In this document: one piece after another, positions 1-10,884 of the stretch | Layout of the letters: every line of letters begins with the position of its first letter | Position numbering within the stretch: position 1 is the stretch's first letter | Assembly (NCBI GenBank): GCA_947568835.1 | Contig: OX387610.1 | Span: forward strand, 4,566,001-4,630,000 | Direction: 5' to 3' | Source of the DNA: Protonemura montana | Taxonomy: Eukaryota; Arthropoda; Insecta; Plecoptera; Nemouridae | DNA length: 64,000 nt | Made by a program: the position numbers and the translations under genes | Notes under the pieces: generated by a model | The model's input: the letters and a program-made list of their open reading frames with translations, nothing else | Told to the model about the DNA's origin: nothing | Databases searched by the model: none

Positions 1-80
1 TTGGAAAAACATGGCCCATAAGAATAACACAGAGACATTTTTCAACCACTAGCACCTAGTACATTGGACTGCTTGGAAGA
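1..80 (+). repeat. End of a 72-bp minisatellite (one unit)
   Basis: The first ~80 bases match the unit of the array at 52168-52790 almost base for base: ACATGGCCCATAAGAATAAC, then CACAGAGACATTTTTC, then CACTAGCACCTAGTAC and TTGGACTGCTTGGAA. The next unit does not follow, so this is either the right edge of an array that continues to the left of the window or a single dispersed copy. It shows that the 72-bp unit exists at two places at least 52 kb apart. Confidence 0.85.
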
Positions 81-141
81 AAAATTCATTTTCAGTACGA
101 CATTCGATGATCAGGCAAGAACAAAACAAACAAAATATGAA

Positions 142-395
142 AAGGACAACTAAATTTCCCGACGTTTCATAACATGTACTAGTTACTTCTTCAAGGGTTA
201 GAGCAATCCTGACAATTTTCCAATCATTATTATTAATGATTGGAAAATTGTCAGGACTGCTCTAACCCCTAGCACATGTTACGAAACGTCGAGAAATGTA
301 GTTGTCCTTTACTTAGCATTCGAAACCCATTTCAAATAGTTTTTCTTAAAACTAGTGCTAAGAATGAATCAAGTAGACATGGGTCTAAAAACCAT
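142..395. mobile_element. Foldback MITE, family FB, near-complete copy
   Basis: The left arm (about 142-230) reads AAGGACAACTAAATTTCCC, CATAACATGTACTAG and GAGCAATCCTGACAATTTTCC. The right arm (about 238-312) is its reverse complement, meeting at a small palindromic centre (CCAATCATTATTATTAATG). One arm has about 12 extra bases (AGTTACTTCTTCA). A right-hand tail follows, with TTTACTTAGCATTCGAAACC, AAAACTAGTGCTAAG and GTAGACATGGGTCTAAAAAC. The same blocks recur at 4338, 16862 and 33448, with fragments at 1015 and 1765. There is no coding capacity, so this is a non-autonomous hairpin element. Confidence 0.8.
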
Positions 396-1014
396 CATAA
401 ACAAAACATGTGTTTATGAAAAATAAAACTGTCCCTATTTCACAATGATTTGGGACTCCATGGAGTGCATATTATAACGTTATTGTTGGAAAAGCCAGTG
501 TAGTTATTCCTGTTGTTCTTCAAAGACGAGGCCGATGTGTAGAGGACCAAACAACAACAAGGTTGTAAACCACTTGACACAGCGGACAAAGCTCTCACTG
601 TGAACATAGCCCAGTGTGTCAGCACTGTGTTTTTGTTTGAACATCATTATTATTATTATTACAAGCAATATAATTTGCTTGCTTAGCGAGTATATTAATA
701 GTAGTGCCACTGACCAAGCAGTGTATTAACGGGGATTTGTTTCCGTCCCAGTGTGTGAACTGACATGATAATTAACTTGCGACGTTAATGAACGTCCCTT
801 TGTTAGCTTATATACCGTAAGACGTTTAGGAAAATGGGTTAAAATTAGATGTAATTAAAAAATGCGTTTAGTTTTGTTTTAAGCTGAGCTTTGTTGTGGA
901 AAGAACCTTTTTGATTGTGCCTAGTGGCTGGACTAAACACTGACAATATTTGTTTTTTTAAGAAGAACAAATGAAAGATTTGGGCAAAAACACAGTTGAA
1001 AAAGTTATTGTCAA
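396..1014. other. No recognisable gene
   Basis: AT-rich sequence with a short (ATT)n run near 645-661. The open frames here are short, lack splice-site context and resemble no family I know. Confidence 0.6.
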
Positions 1015-1062
1015 ATAGTGACAAGGTTAGATAAAGTAGACACGAGTCTAAAACATCAATTA
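1015..1062 (+). mobile_element. FB MITE tail fragment
   Basis: AAGGTTAGATAAAGTAGACA followed by CGAGTCTAAAAC matches the right-hand tail of the FB family (compare 4565-4600 and 16920-16955). No arm is recognisable beside it, so it is a fragment or a badly decayed copy. Confidence 0.55.
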
Positions 1063-1254
1063 TGCAAATTTTGTTCTTAAGAATATTGGGGAAAAAAATA
1101 TACAAATTTGGAATTTAAATCAAAGTAAACAAGATGGAAGATATTTTGAAAGTTGTCCAGGTAAAAAAAAAAAAAAAACACGTTTAAGACGTCACATCCT
1201 AAGAGGTCTTAGACGTCACCCTAAAGAAACTTTATATATTTTTTCTAGTCTCTT

Positions 1255-1518
1255 CCATTTTGCGCATGTGCACGAGCGACCGCAGCGCTAGCGGTGCTCA
1301 AATTTCAAAACAGCCGAAAATTTGCTGACCCTATCGCGTGCGTTTCAACGGGACCGCGTTTCCTAGAAAATTGGCGGAAAAACGTCGGAAAATGCGAGAT
1401 GTCTGGAGGGAGTCTTGGCTGTCGGAAAAGTAGTTAGATGGCTGTCTGGCGGACGGGATATTGAGGGGCGGACGGGGGGGGGGGGGGGGGAGGACAAACG
1501 GGTGGAATTGAGAGACAT
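1255..1518. other. CpG-rich stretch with a (G)17 run
   Basis: CpG dinucleotides cluster from about 1261 to 1480 (GCGCATGTGCACGAGCGACC and similar), then a run of 17 G occupies 1474-1490. No exon is visible. It may be an unmethylated island or a remnant promoter, but nothing in the sequence settles this. Confidence 0.35.
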
Positions 1519-1764
1519 ATGAGTCAGGGTAGGGGGGAGTTGAATAGAAGAACGTTCTGGGAGAAGCACAAAGCTTCTTTCTTCTGGGTTCGAGCGAGGT
1601 GGTCCGGGGTTGTGTTTAAGGGTTGTTTGGTAAAAAAAGGGAAGGATGTTAGTGTCTTTTCTTCAGTTAATTTTATTATCCTAACGGAGATGATATTTAT
1701 AAACAGAGTTGACAAATTTAAATGGCAAGAATAAAATCTTTCTTTTAGCCATACATCAAGAAAT

Positions 1765-1845
1765 TTATAATAGAAAGGTCGGGAAATATTTGTTGTTCTT
1801 TACTAAGCATTCAAAACCTCGTTTAAATTGTTTGGCTTTTTCATA
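1765..1845 (+). mobile_element. FB MITE right-arm fragment
   Basis: GTTGTTCTTTACTAAGCATT followed by CAAAACCTCGTTTAAATTG matches the right arm of the FB family at 308-340 and 4500-4540. The central hairpin is absent. Confidence 0.5.
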
Positions 1846-2027
1846 AAGTTTTGCATGCGTCGTGTTGAGTCAGTTTTGCAGCAACAAATATAAAAAAAAA
1901 ACTCTGATTTTACAGATTCGACTCTGATATGTTAAGAATGTTGTAATCGAAAAACTAAAAATGACTTAACAGTATTAAATTTGGTGACAACTAAAAATCG
2001 GTGTTCGTAGATCCTCATGCTTAACGT

Positions 2028-2160
2028 CTGTTTGACACCTCTTTAACGCCTCTTTAACGTACGTTTAACGCCTGTTTAAATCCTGTTTCCTCATGTTTAA
2101 TGTCTGGTTAACGCCGGTTTGACGCCTCTTTAACGCCTCTTTAACGCCTGTTAAACAGAA
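2028..2160 (+). repeat. Degenerate 12-bp tandem repeat
   Basis: Repeats of ACGCCTCTTTAA and variants (ACGCCTGTTTAA, ACGTACGTTTAA, GACACCTCTTTAA), about ten imperfect units. The variants suggest an old array. Confidence 0.7.
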
Positions 2161-4337
2161 TTCAATTCAGTTGATTTTTACATTCTAGTTCATGTTACGG
2201 GCCAGGGTTTTTTTGTAACATAAATATTTTAAAACAGACTTCGGTTTATTGTCAATGTTATAAATCAAAATCTTTCTCGTATTATTCACACTGTATTTAC
2301 AGTCACAGTTACTGAAATTTTTATTGTTCCTCAACATCATAAAAACTTAGGGAAATTTAAAAAAAACATTCACTTCATTTTTAATACTTTTGATTAATTT
2401 ATGTATGAGTCAATTTATATTTGTTCGGTTTTTTATGATGTTTTCCTTTATTTAGGGAATGGGAAACAAGAATATTTAGGAAAAAACAGCGATCGTATTT
2501 ACAACATAGCTCATGGGATCCATAAAGTATAAGATCCATACCGGACAGGAGAAGGAACATACAACGAAAAGGTGAAAAATGCTGAACAAAAACGGGGAAT
2601 GAGAATCAGGTGTAGTTCTAGCAAGACAGAAATGGTAAGAGTATTAGACTAGAAAACGTTGGAAAACAAAGAAAAGAAGGACAGACTTATGCATTGTTAT
2701 AGAGAAAATTGAGAGGGAAAAAACTGAACATGACAATTGAACAAGACGAAAGAAAATATTCACAAAGATAACAAAACTCAAGGAAGGTATTGGTGAAAAG
2801 ACCACAGAAAGAAAGGAAATCATCTTTTTATATACGAATCGCTAAAGACTGGAAATTATTAGGCGAGAATCGCGAAGAAAGCTAAAATTATGTTAACAAA
2901 TTTTGAGCGCTTTCAAAAAGAAACAATCAAGGCGTTTAAAAAATTGTATCAAGGAAAATAAACGTATTATTATATTATATTAGTTTGATGGTATTATATC
3001 TTATTATATTAACAAATGTTTGAAGGTAATTAAATTAATGGGCCTGGAAATGAGCTTCGCGAAGCTTAAGTTATTGTGCAGGTTTTTCTCCGATATAAAC
3101 TTGACTTTCATCAAAAGAGCACCAGGATACGCTAGCCAGCCAAGAGCCCATCGCATCGCTAGGTAGCAATTGCAAGGCTGTTTCACCGTGGACGTACATG
3201 GCTTCACCATTCCTATGCATTGAGAATAAAACTACTAAAAATGACTACCGATACAAGCGATTGGTTTCGCTTCAAACCCCCCCAAAAAGAAACGATAACA
3301 CGGCCCGGGAAAAGCGGGAAAACGTTCCGAGCGCTAAGAAAATGTAGGCTTACGGCGAAGAGTTTTTCCCGGCAGGCGGCAGCGACTTTAAAAGACTGTA
3401 TTATTCGAGCGGAGGCTCCGTAGAAACAAAGAAGTACAATAAAGAGAGGCCGAAAGACATCGGAAAGCTAGTCTAGTGTAAATGTGAGTAAAACGAACGC
3501 TTCAGAGTTTTCTTCTGTGTTTTCCGAGCCGAGTTTTCTGCGCCCGTTCACCGTGTGGAAAAGTTTTTCCTTCTCTTTGCTTTTTCTCTTGTCGGTGTTA
3601 ATAAGAAAAGTAAAGCTATGAAAATATGTGGTTCGTGGGAAAATTTTTATAGGTACAGGCACGTGATTTTAGAGAAAATATTTGAAACTTTGTCGGAAAA
3701 TTGTGGGTGGAAATTGAAATCAAGGCTCATTGAAGGCGGGTACTCGTGAAAGTCGTATTGACAATTGTCTTGCGTTGTATTGACACTGTTACTCGGCTTG
3801 AAGTAGCAAACATTGTCTTCGAATGTACGGTTGAAGAGGTCTCGGTGCTGTTAAAGTTTGTACAGCATTAACTTGCCATTAAAGACTCTGTCAATACTGG
3901 CACGGAAACTAAATTCGCAGACGTTTATTTTCGTACTGTACTATCGTAGGTGTACTTTCTGATAACAAAATCAATTATTTAAATTGATTGAGCTTTCAAC
4001 TTCTTTGTCAAAATATTTGAACGAAAAAGGCAAATGAATTTGACTTTGGGTTCTCCTGTTCTTGTTTCCACCCCCATAGTGAGATGGAAAATAAACCTAC
4101 ACAAGTTTACAATTTTATTTCCTTCTCCCATTTTCGCCTGGTCTTGCTCAGACCTTAAGATTTGGAGAGAGAGAGTTTCTATAGAAGCCAATCGAAACTC
4201 CATTTCCTCTCAAACGGCCTTGAACCCTTTTTGTTCGCCATTTTGGACCCAATTGTAGTCACCTGTCACGGGCGTTGACCAATCAGTACTCCAAGGCAAG
4301 GAAAATGAAAGTAGTATTGACAAAAAAACTTTTTAAA
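2161..4337. other. No recognisable gene; AT-rich with a small CpG-rich patch
   Basis: Mostly AT-rich, with a TATTATATTA-type low-complexity run at 2957-3012. About 3220-3430 is richer in CpG and open for 67 codons, but there is no splice context and no family likeness. The purine-rich stretch at 2460-2900 has only short broken frames. Confidence 0.5.
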
Positions 4338-4600
4338 CTGGGATTTGAATGTTAAGTAAAGAACAACTAAATTTCCCTACTTTTCGTTATTTGTACCTGT
4401 TACTTTATTAAAGGTTAAGTGGTTCTTTTGCTATCGGAAAATTGTCAGGACTGCTTAACCCCTGGTGAAGTAACAGGTACAAGTTACGGAATTTTGGTAA
4501 ATTTTGTTGTTCTTAACTTAGCATTCAAAAACTAAGTTAAATAGGTTTTGTTAAAACTAATGCTAAGGCTAGATAGAGTAGACATGAGTCTAAAAACTGA
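4338..4600. mobile_element. Foldback MITE, family FB, second copy
   Basis: The left side reads GGGATTTGAATGTTAAGTAA and AGAACAACTAAATTTCCC; the centre has GGAAAATTGTCAGGACTGC; the right side reads AATTTTGTTGTTCTTAACTT and AGCATTCAAAAAC, with the tail AGTAGACATGAGTCTAAAAA. The arms are inverted copies of each other (GTACCTGTTACTTTATTAAA against its complement near 4465-4485). It has the same architecture as the copy at 142-395. Confidence 0.8.
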
Positions 4601-6130
4601 AATAATTAAACCCGTATCTCTTCAAATAGGGAAATTTGTTACACATAATGAACAAAAAGCTAAAATTTTCAGGATATTTTCAGGACACGTTAGATTATCT
4701 GCCCTCAAAAGTTTCCCGAAAGTTTATCGTCGAAAGTTTGTCAAAGAAATGCTCATAATCAAAATTTGCCAAAAACCAAAATAACAGGTTTCAGATGATA
4801 GCGTCACCATTTTTCAACGTAGAATGTTCAAAAAAGTTTCAAATGTTACGCCTAAGCTAGATCTATAAAACGATAGTGTCAAGAATGGCATTTTTGAACA
4901 AAATTTAGTCGCAAAATTCTGAAAATCGACTAAAAGAATTGAAAAAATGCCCATTACCGCTCATAACATAGTACAAGAAGTCCTAAAAAACACTTTTGTT
5001 TGGCCCCTGGGTGTTAGCTTCAACTTTATCACTGGTCGAACACCGAGACGTACTGTAATATTAACCCAATTGAAATAACAAAACTGAAACCCGACAAATT
5101 CGAATATTCAAACCAATGATATCACAATTACTATCTACTGCTCGTGCACGTGAATTGACATTCATTCGTGTTTGACTCTAACTTAACCAGCACGCTTGTT
5201 CTAGTTGAAAGCTGCAGAGACGTCGACAGCGTCGTCCCGCTCCGACGAATCACACTACAGAGGGCACGACCGTTCCCCCAGCAACTTAGCTAAATGAGAA
5301 TTAATGGCGTCGCCCCAGATAACATGCACGGTACTAATTGAAACCGCGCATCGAAACGATTACTAACTCAAAGCAAAGTTTACACCCAAAAGCAAACACA
5401 CACACACACACATTCATATTTCACTGGAGCTAAACTCACGAAACGAAGCCGCCGCGTAGATGACTGAGCCACCGAGGCGAAATTAACGTCAAGTTCCTAG
5501 CGAATTTTATCTAAGAAGTCATTGGAGGAGTAAGTTAAGAAACTCTGTCGAGAAAATCAGCTTATCGTCTCGTGGCTTTAGAGAGAGAGAGCGCTTTTCA
5601 AAGCATTAACAAGCCATTTATAATTCTAGGCTTCGTACGTGCTATAGGACCTCGGCTAAGTGAAACTCATCTAGCGTAATGCGCACCGAACGTTAGGAGT
5701 GTGTTAAGGTTAACGACCTGTTAAAGCATGGTGCGGGTCGAACGATGGGTGAATGGTGTAGGGGTTACGTAGGACTGCTATGTTTGGCGGGATATACTGA
5801 TTATTCTCAGGACATTTCTCATGACAGAAGTGTTAAACCAGCTCATCTTAATGTTTGTGTAAGATATTTGGTGAAACTCTTTACCACGCGCCACTGAAAT
5901 GTAAGGTTGACTTTTGCTAATACAACTTCACGACATCTTATGGCGTTTTCGACTGGCTTGCACCAGGGCGGGTTTGAAACTTGCTCGATACCGGGTTAGC
6001 ACCAGTTCCGAGCGAGAGCGCTCCCACCCGAACACGTGATCACTAGCTGTCAGTACATTCATTTGTTTTCCAATTCTCGATTCAAGAAAAGTGCACCGGG
6101 AGTGACCCGAGAGCGATCAACTCTGTTAGT
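4601..6130. other. No recognisable gene
   Basis: Mixed composition. A (CA)n microsatellite lies at about 5397-5412 and a short GA run at 5580-5592. About 5210-5290 is CpG-rich. I see no splice-bounded open frame. Confidence 0.5.
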
Positions 6131-7168
6131 TGAACACGTGAAAGTTGCACTGGGACAGAGTCACATGCCCAGTCGAACACGTGAAAGTTGCACTGGGGCA
6201 GAGTCACATGCCCAGTCGAACACGTGAAAGTTGCGCTGGGGCAGAGTCACATGCCCAGTCGAACACGTGAAAGTTGCACTGGGACAGAGTCACATGCCCA
6301 GTCAAACACGTGATAGTTGCACTGGGACAGAGTCACATGCCCAGTCGAACACGTGAAAGTTGCACTAGGGCAGAGTCACATACCCAGTCGAACACGTGAA
6401 AGTTGCACTGGGGCAGAGTCACATGCCCAGTTGAACACGTGAAAGTTGCACTGGGGCAGAGTCACATGCCCAATCGAACACGTGAAAGTTGCACTGGGGC
6501 AGTCACATGCCCAGTCGAACACGTGATAGTTGCACTGGGACAGAGTCACATGCCCAGTCAAACACGTGATAGTTGCACTGGGGCAGAGTCACATGCCCAG
6601 TCGAACACGTGAAAGTTGCACTGGGGCAGAGTCACATGCCCAGTCGAACACGTGAAAGTTGCACTGGGGTAGAGTCACATGCCCAGTCGAACACGTGAAA
6701 GTTGCACTGAGACAGAGTCACATGCCAAGTCGAACACGTGAAAGTTGCACTGGGACATAGTCACATGCCCAGTCAAACAAGTGAAAGTTGCACTGGGGCA
6801 GAGTCACATGCCCAGTCGAACACGTGAAAGTTGCACTGGGACAGAGTCACATGCCCAGTCGAACAAGTGAAAGTTGCACTGGGGCAGAGTCACATGCCCA
6901 GTCGAACAAGTGAAAGTTGCACTGGGGCAGAGTCACATGCCCAGTCAAACAAGTGAAAGTTGCACTGGGGTAGAGTCACATGCCCAGTCGAACACGTGAA
7001 AGTTGCACTGGGACAGAGTCACATGCCCAGTCAAACACGTGAAAGTTGCACTGGGGTAGAGTCACATGCCCAGTCGAACACGTGAAAGTTGCACTGGGAC
7101 AGAGTCACATGCCCAGTCAAACAAGTGAAAGTTGCACTGGGGTAGAGTCACATACCCAGTCAAACACG
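6131..7168 (+). repeat. 43-bp minisatellite, ~24 units
   Basis: Period 43 bp, checked between 6133 and 6176. Each unit runs AACACGTGAAAGTTGCACTG, then GGACAGAGTCACATGCCCAG, then TCG. Units carry a palindromic CACGTG (often changed to CAAGTG in the right half), a GTCACATG site, and a short inverted pair ACTGGG/CCCAGT that could form a hairpin. Because 43 is not a multiple of 3, the open frames across it are by-products of the repeat. Confidence 0.95.
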
Positions 7169-7536
7169 CAGATCACCCCCGAGAAACTCACGGGGCGCAT
7201 CGGGGCAGCCAGTGAAATACGGTAGAAGAGTACAATCCTGGCCGGCGAGCGGCAAGATTTAAACGCAGTCAAGATTGTTGAAACGACATAAGGCCAAGTT
7301 TTTCGGTTCCAAAACTCTTACGAGCGAAAAGTTTGTTTTTATGTTAATAATTACTTTGCCAAGGTGCGAAATAAGACAGTCTTTAGAAGAGAATGGGACA
7401 AGTTTATATCAAGTAATATTTAAAACGAAATCTGTTGAGAATTGCACTTGACGAGGAAAATGTGTGAAACTTTCTTGAACTTACAGCACGACTCTTAATT
7501 GGGGGATTTTAAGAAGGTTGTTTTGAGCCTATTCTC

Positions 7537-7686
7537 AGGTTGCGTTTTTACCAAAATATTTCACTATGAGCTGGATCTCTAACTCACAAAAACATCAGAA
7601 TTTCACTGCATTTGATTGGAAGTCGTAATGGCAATAGTTTCAACTAGAACTTCAGCTAGGAGGCAAGGTTTTAGCAAAAGCAGGCT
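7537..7686 (+). mobile_element. TIR MITE, family B, copy 1
   Basis: Shares its core with 41963-42114 and 57862-58010: GATCTCTAACTCACA, TTTCACTGCATTTGATTGG, AAGTCGTAATGGCAATAGTT and TCAACTAGAACTTCAGCTAG. The ends are a decayed inverted pair (AGGTTGCGTTTTTACCAAAA and GGTTTTAGCAAAAGC). No coding capacity. Confidence 0.75.
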
Positions 7687-8372
7687 TTAGAAAAATCAAT
7701 TCGTCTCAGAAACTGTTTCACGTGTTTTAGTTTAGTAGAATATAGCTTCTGCGATACTTTAGAACTTTAAAGTACAGTTATAGTTTATATTTACTAGCAC
7801 ATGAACCAAAGTGGAGTCACGGTAAGATTATTTCTGATAAACAATTGCTGGAAATGCCCGGAATCACGGCTTAAAGAGTTGCAGTAAAATAACTTGATCT
7901 GGTAATATGTTTGTTATAATGGAGCTCTCCGAGTTATTTCAAGCTAAGTTAGGTTAGGTTTGGTCTTATCTAAACACTAACAGGTAATTTCTAGCAAAGC
8001 ACTTAAAATAAATTTAAGAATACTATCAGATTTATCAAGATCAACTACTTTTTAAATCATCAAAACTAGATTTCTTGTGCGACATTACAAAACTATCCTA
8101 GTTGCATGGAACTTAAATACTATCTCTAGTTTAAAACACGAGTAATTGGTCCCAAGAATCTCTCAAGACGTTGCAGTAAGAAGTGAACCTAGCGCACTGC
8201 GAGACAAAATAGCATTCAATACAAAAGCCCAACCCACTGCGATATTATTTAGATCTTGTTTAACGGCGTGTGCGATCGTAAAAGATAAAAGCTCCCTAAT
8301 GCTTGATAGAAAATGCTCCATCTCGCTTTAGCGCGCGTTGGTTCACCTAGCGATTTCTGTCCCTCTCCGCAG
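7687..8372. other. No recognisable gene; flank of a candidate exon
   Basis: AT-rich sequence. The last ~40 bases become CpG- and pyrimidine-rich and end in the acceptor-like TTTCTGTCCCTCTCCGCAG that precedes the candidate exon at 8373. Confidence 0.5.
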
Positions 8373-8504
8373 CACAATCGCACGGTGGGTGCAATGGAGC
8401 GACTCGTTTCCGCTTCCAGTCGAAGATCGCCGGGTGGCCGTGCCTTTTCGAGAACAAACTTCTACCAGCAACTCTTGGTCTTATATTATCATAATGGCCG
8501 TCTT
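8373..8504 (+). CDS. Candidate coding exon, unknown protein
   Basis: A 132-base block sits between a strong acceptor (pyrimidine tract TTTCTGTCCCTCTCC then GCAG at 8369-8372) and a consensus donor (GTAAGT at 8505-8510). One frame is open across the whole block. It contains an ATG at 8394, from which 37 codons run exactly to the donor (phase 0). The peptide starts MERLVSASSRRSPGGRAF and ends QQLLVLYYHNGRL; it is basic and serine-rich, then hydrophobic. The block has more GC and CpG than its surroundings, as exons here would. I recognise no domain. If internal, the exon would encode 44 residues; if it holds the start codon, the part before 8394 is 5' untranslated. Without transcript data it could also be a non-coding exon or chance. 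Confidence 0.4.
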
Positions 8505-9021
8505 GTAAGTTGAGCATGCAATATTATATAATGTACTCTGTTGTATCGGACGCTGGGCTCTTAGACTCACAAGAAGACATTACCTAGTGTGCTGATAAAA
8601 GCTTTACCGGTGAAGTACACATCCAAGCGGAACTTTATCTCTAGGTACTAGTCGATCGATTTGTAAATATAACTTCAAAGATGGACGTTTTTTTTTAGAT
8701 GGCTATGCAGTTTGATGTGCTTTGTTTTATTCTAAATTATAATTTGTTAATTTTATTAATTGATTCGTTTTGCGCATTGTCATTTTAAATGCCAATTTGC
8801 TTTTCGAACACACAATCTGATTTGATTGGTAATATTTGATTTTCACAAAGGAGATTTTCATTGGCTGCATACTAGTTGCACTAGTAATAAATTAAAACCT
8901 GTTTTTTTTTTGCGACCAGAAGCACGTTTTACGTTAGGTATTGTAAATCAATAAATAATTACAATAGGGATGTGCTCTGCGTTCCGCATCGAAAGCTATA
9001 CGAAAAGAAGCAAACTGAAAC
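8505..9021. other. No recognisable gene
   Basis: AT-rich sequence after the candidate donor, with T runs near 8690 and 8900. It would be intron if the preceding exon is real. Confidence 0.45.
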
Positions 9022-9443
9022 AATTCTGTTCGGGAGAGAGGTTGGAGGGATGAAAGTTAAGCAACACTGCGCTGGATCAGGTATTGGATGGGTGACCATC
9101 ATACACATGACCAGTTCTGTTCGGGAGAGAGGTTGGAGGAATGAAAGTTAGTACAGCAACTTCACTCGCTTTGCTTATCAACCTCTCGACAGCATGGATT
9201 TGTGGAGGAATCCTGTTGTTCGCGTTGTACCGTCCTTTGGAAGGGACGTTAAACCGGTGGTCCTCTTGGTGCCTCGACAGGAGGCTACGTAACAGTCCCG
9301 AGTTTCCCCTCCTTCCTTCTAATCTAGATTAGGTTCATCATCATCCTCATCATCATCCACTCATTCACCGACGCCATTAGACCAGTGCCAAATAACCAGA
9401 TGTCAAAACTGTGCGTCGCCAAACCCCAAAAATCAATCAATCA
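9022..9443 (+). mobile_element. 5S-derived SINE, with one 91-bp junction
   Basis: The head carries the 5S internal promoter blocks AAGTTAAGCAACACTGCGC and TTGGATGGGTGACC. The body follows (CATACACATGACCAGTTCTG, GGAGAGAGGTTGGAGG), then TTTGGAAGGGACGTTAAACC, a CATCATCCTCATCATCATCC run and an AATCAATCAATCAA end. Before the head is a short piece of body (TTCGGGAGAGAGGTTGGAGG) fused into the head through GAAAGTTAAGCAAC. That is the same junction as the 91-bp tandem at 19782-20185. A 63-codon frame (MKVSTATSLALLINLSTAW...) is open in the body. Confidence 0.9.
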
Positions 9444-10354
9444 ACGCAAGTTTAACTATTGATATCCAAAGTTTTTCAGTGAGGTATGACATTTTCAAAT
9501 GAACTGTCAATTTGCCATGACCTGTCAGTGCAAAATTTTTCCCCACTCGGGGTCAGATGTCGCCCGTCCAATCGGAGGCTTGTGATTGGTCGTCCAACTT
9601 GCTTACGTATTCACTTTCCCCCCTCGCCCTTTGGCACCCTTCAGAGGAATCCACTTGACTCGACAACTAGGGTAATTATTTCATCGCTCGGGGCAATGCG
9701 AGACGTAGCTATCAAAGCGACAGTAAACACGGCGCTCGTAAGACACTTTTACTTCTGATGTCTGTTGTTTTTGCGTATGAGTGTGCAGTGAGTGTCTTCA
9801 AGATGTCTTAGACTGTGACGTTGCGCATGAATATCGGCTACATGTGTCTTTGATTGTCAAAATGAGACAAAAGTTGTAGCAAAAGTTGCTGTGCAATACC
9901 GAAGGGGATTGTTGATGAACGTAGCGAGCTTAGTGAGATCTAAAATTTTACTTGCCCAAACAAAAACAAACATCTAGCGGCCATACGCCTGCTTCGATTT
10001 GAACGAAATTTTCTGAGCATCTTTAAGTCTACTCAACTGAGAGCCCCTGCGTTTTTCAGCTAAATTAGTCGAACAGTCTTGAAACTATTCAAAATTTACG
10101 AAAATTTTCAGATTTTTTACCACCAAAAGGGTTTGATTTTTTTTTACTAAACTTTACAAAGATGTTACATATTTCAAAATCACAAAGTTGCGAAGTTTTT
10201 GACTCCGTATGTGTTTTATTTCTGTTTTCTTCACAATTTTCCGGCTTATTTTTGTCACTTTTAGCTGTTTTGCTTTCATCAGTGCTATAGATCAGCTTCA
10301 CAATAAAATATCGCTACTCAAAGCGACTCAAATTGCGTTCGCGAAATCCTTGAA
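9444..10354. other. No recognisable gene
   Basis: Open for 90 codons at 9486-9758, but without splice context or any family likeness. The rest is AT-rich. Confidence 0.5.
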
Positions 10355-10402
10355 AGCATTGGTAGATGCCACCCGATGTCTTGTGCGGCTGTTTTTTCAA
10401 AA
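10355..10402 (-). mobile_element. MITE family C, arm fragment
   Basis: GATGCCACCCGATGTCTTGT then GCGGCTGTTTTTTC is the reverse complement of the family C end seen at 17339 (ACGGCCGCAAGCGCCATCGG then GTGGCACC). Only the outer arm remains. Confidence 0.5.
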
Positions 10403-10647
10403 TACTGCAATGAAAAATTGCGACTCAAAATATCTAATTAAGTCTATCAACCTTTGAAATTAGCGCTAGTAAAAAATAATTTAGCGTAAACCAGTCTGAA
10501 ACGTGAGTAATCTAGGAGAAATAACTAAATTAAATTTACACTAACCACAGATTTTGACCGCCGACCACCATTATTGTCGGTATAGTGGTCTATGGTAATT
10601 TGTGCAAAGACTGTCAACAACTGATTTCAAATAACCTGGATAGCGAT

Positions 10648-10772
10648 AGCTATGAAGAGACTTTGAAGCCAAGACCGCCATCTTGAGAGTCCCTGAGAGT
10701 TCTTTCAAAGAGCCTGCGCTTTTTCTAGTGTTTTCATCGGTTTTCGTAGTTTTCACCACTTTAAAGGTCAAA
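10648..10772 (+). repeat. Dispersed repeat D, copy 1
   Basis: Shares CTATGAAGAGACTTTGAAGC, CGCCATCTTGAGAGTCCCTG and CGGTTTTCGTAGTTTT in the same order with 19334-19472 (CCATGAAGAGACGTTGAAGC and so on). It is not coding in either copy. Confidence 0.65.
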
Positions 10773-10884
10773 ATTGATTGAAAACGTGTTTCAAAAACCC
10801 TAAAATTAGCATTGAAATTATAGGGACACCTCGGATGAAGGGAAAAATAGTGCACGACGTCAATTTTGATCAGATAACTCGATC

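Noticed and set aside
2540..2665. Possible reverse-transcriptase fragment (KRGMRIRCSSSKTEMV resembles the GMxIxxxKTxxM region of LINE enzymes)
   Set aside because: Only ~20 residues are similar, there is no YxDD block upstream, and the frame stops soon after. Too short to support.
6131..7168. CRISPR-like regular array
   Set aside because: Units are tandem without unique spacers, and the genome context is eukaryotic. The same holds for the other arrays here.
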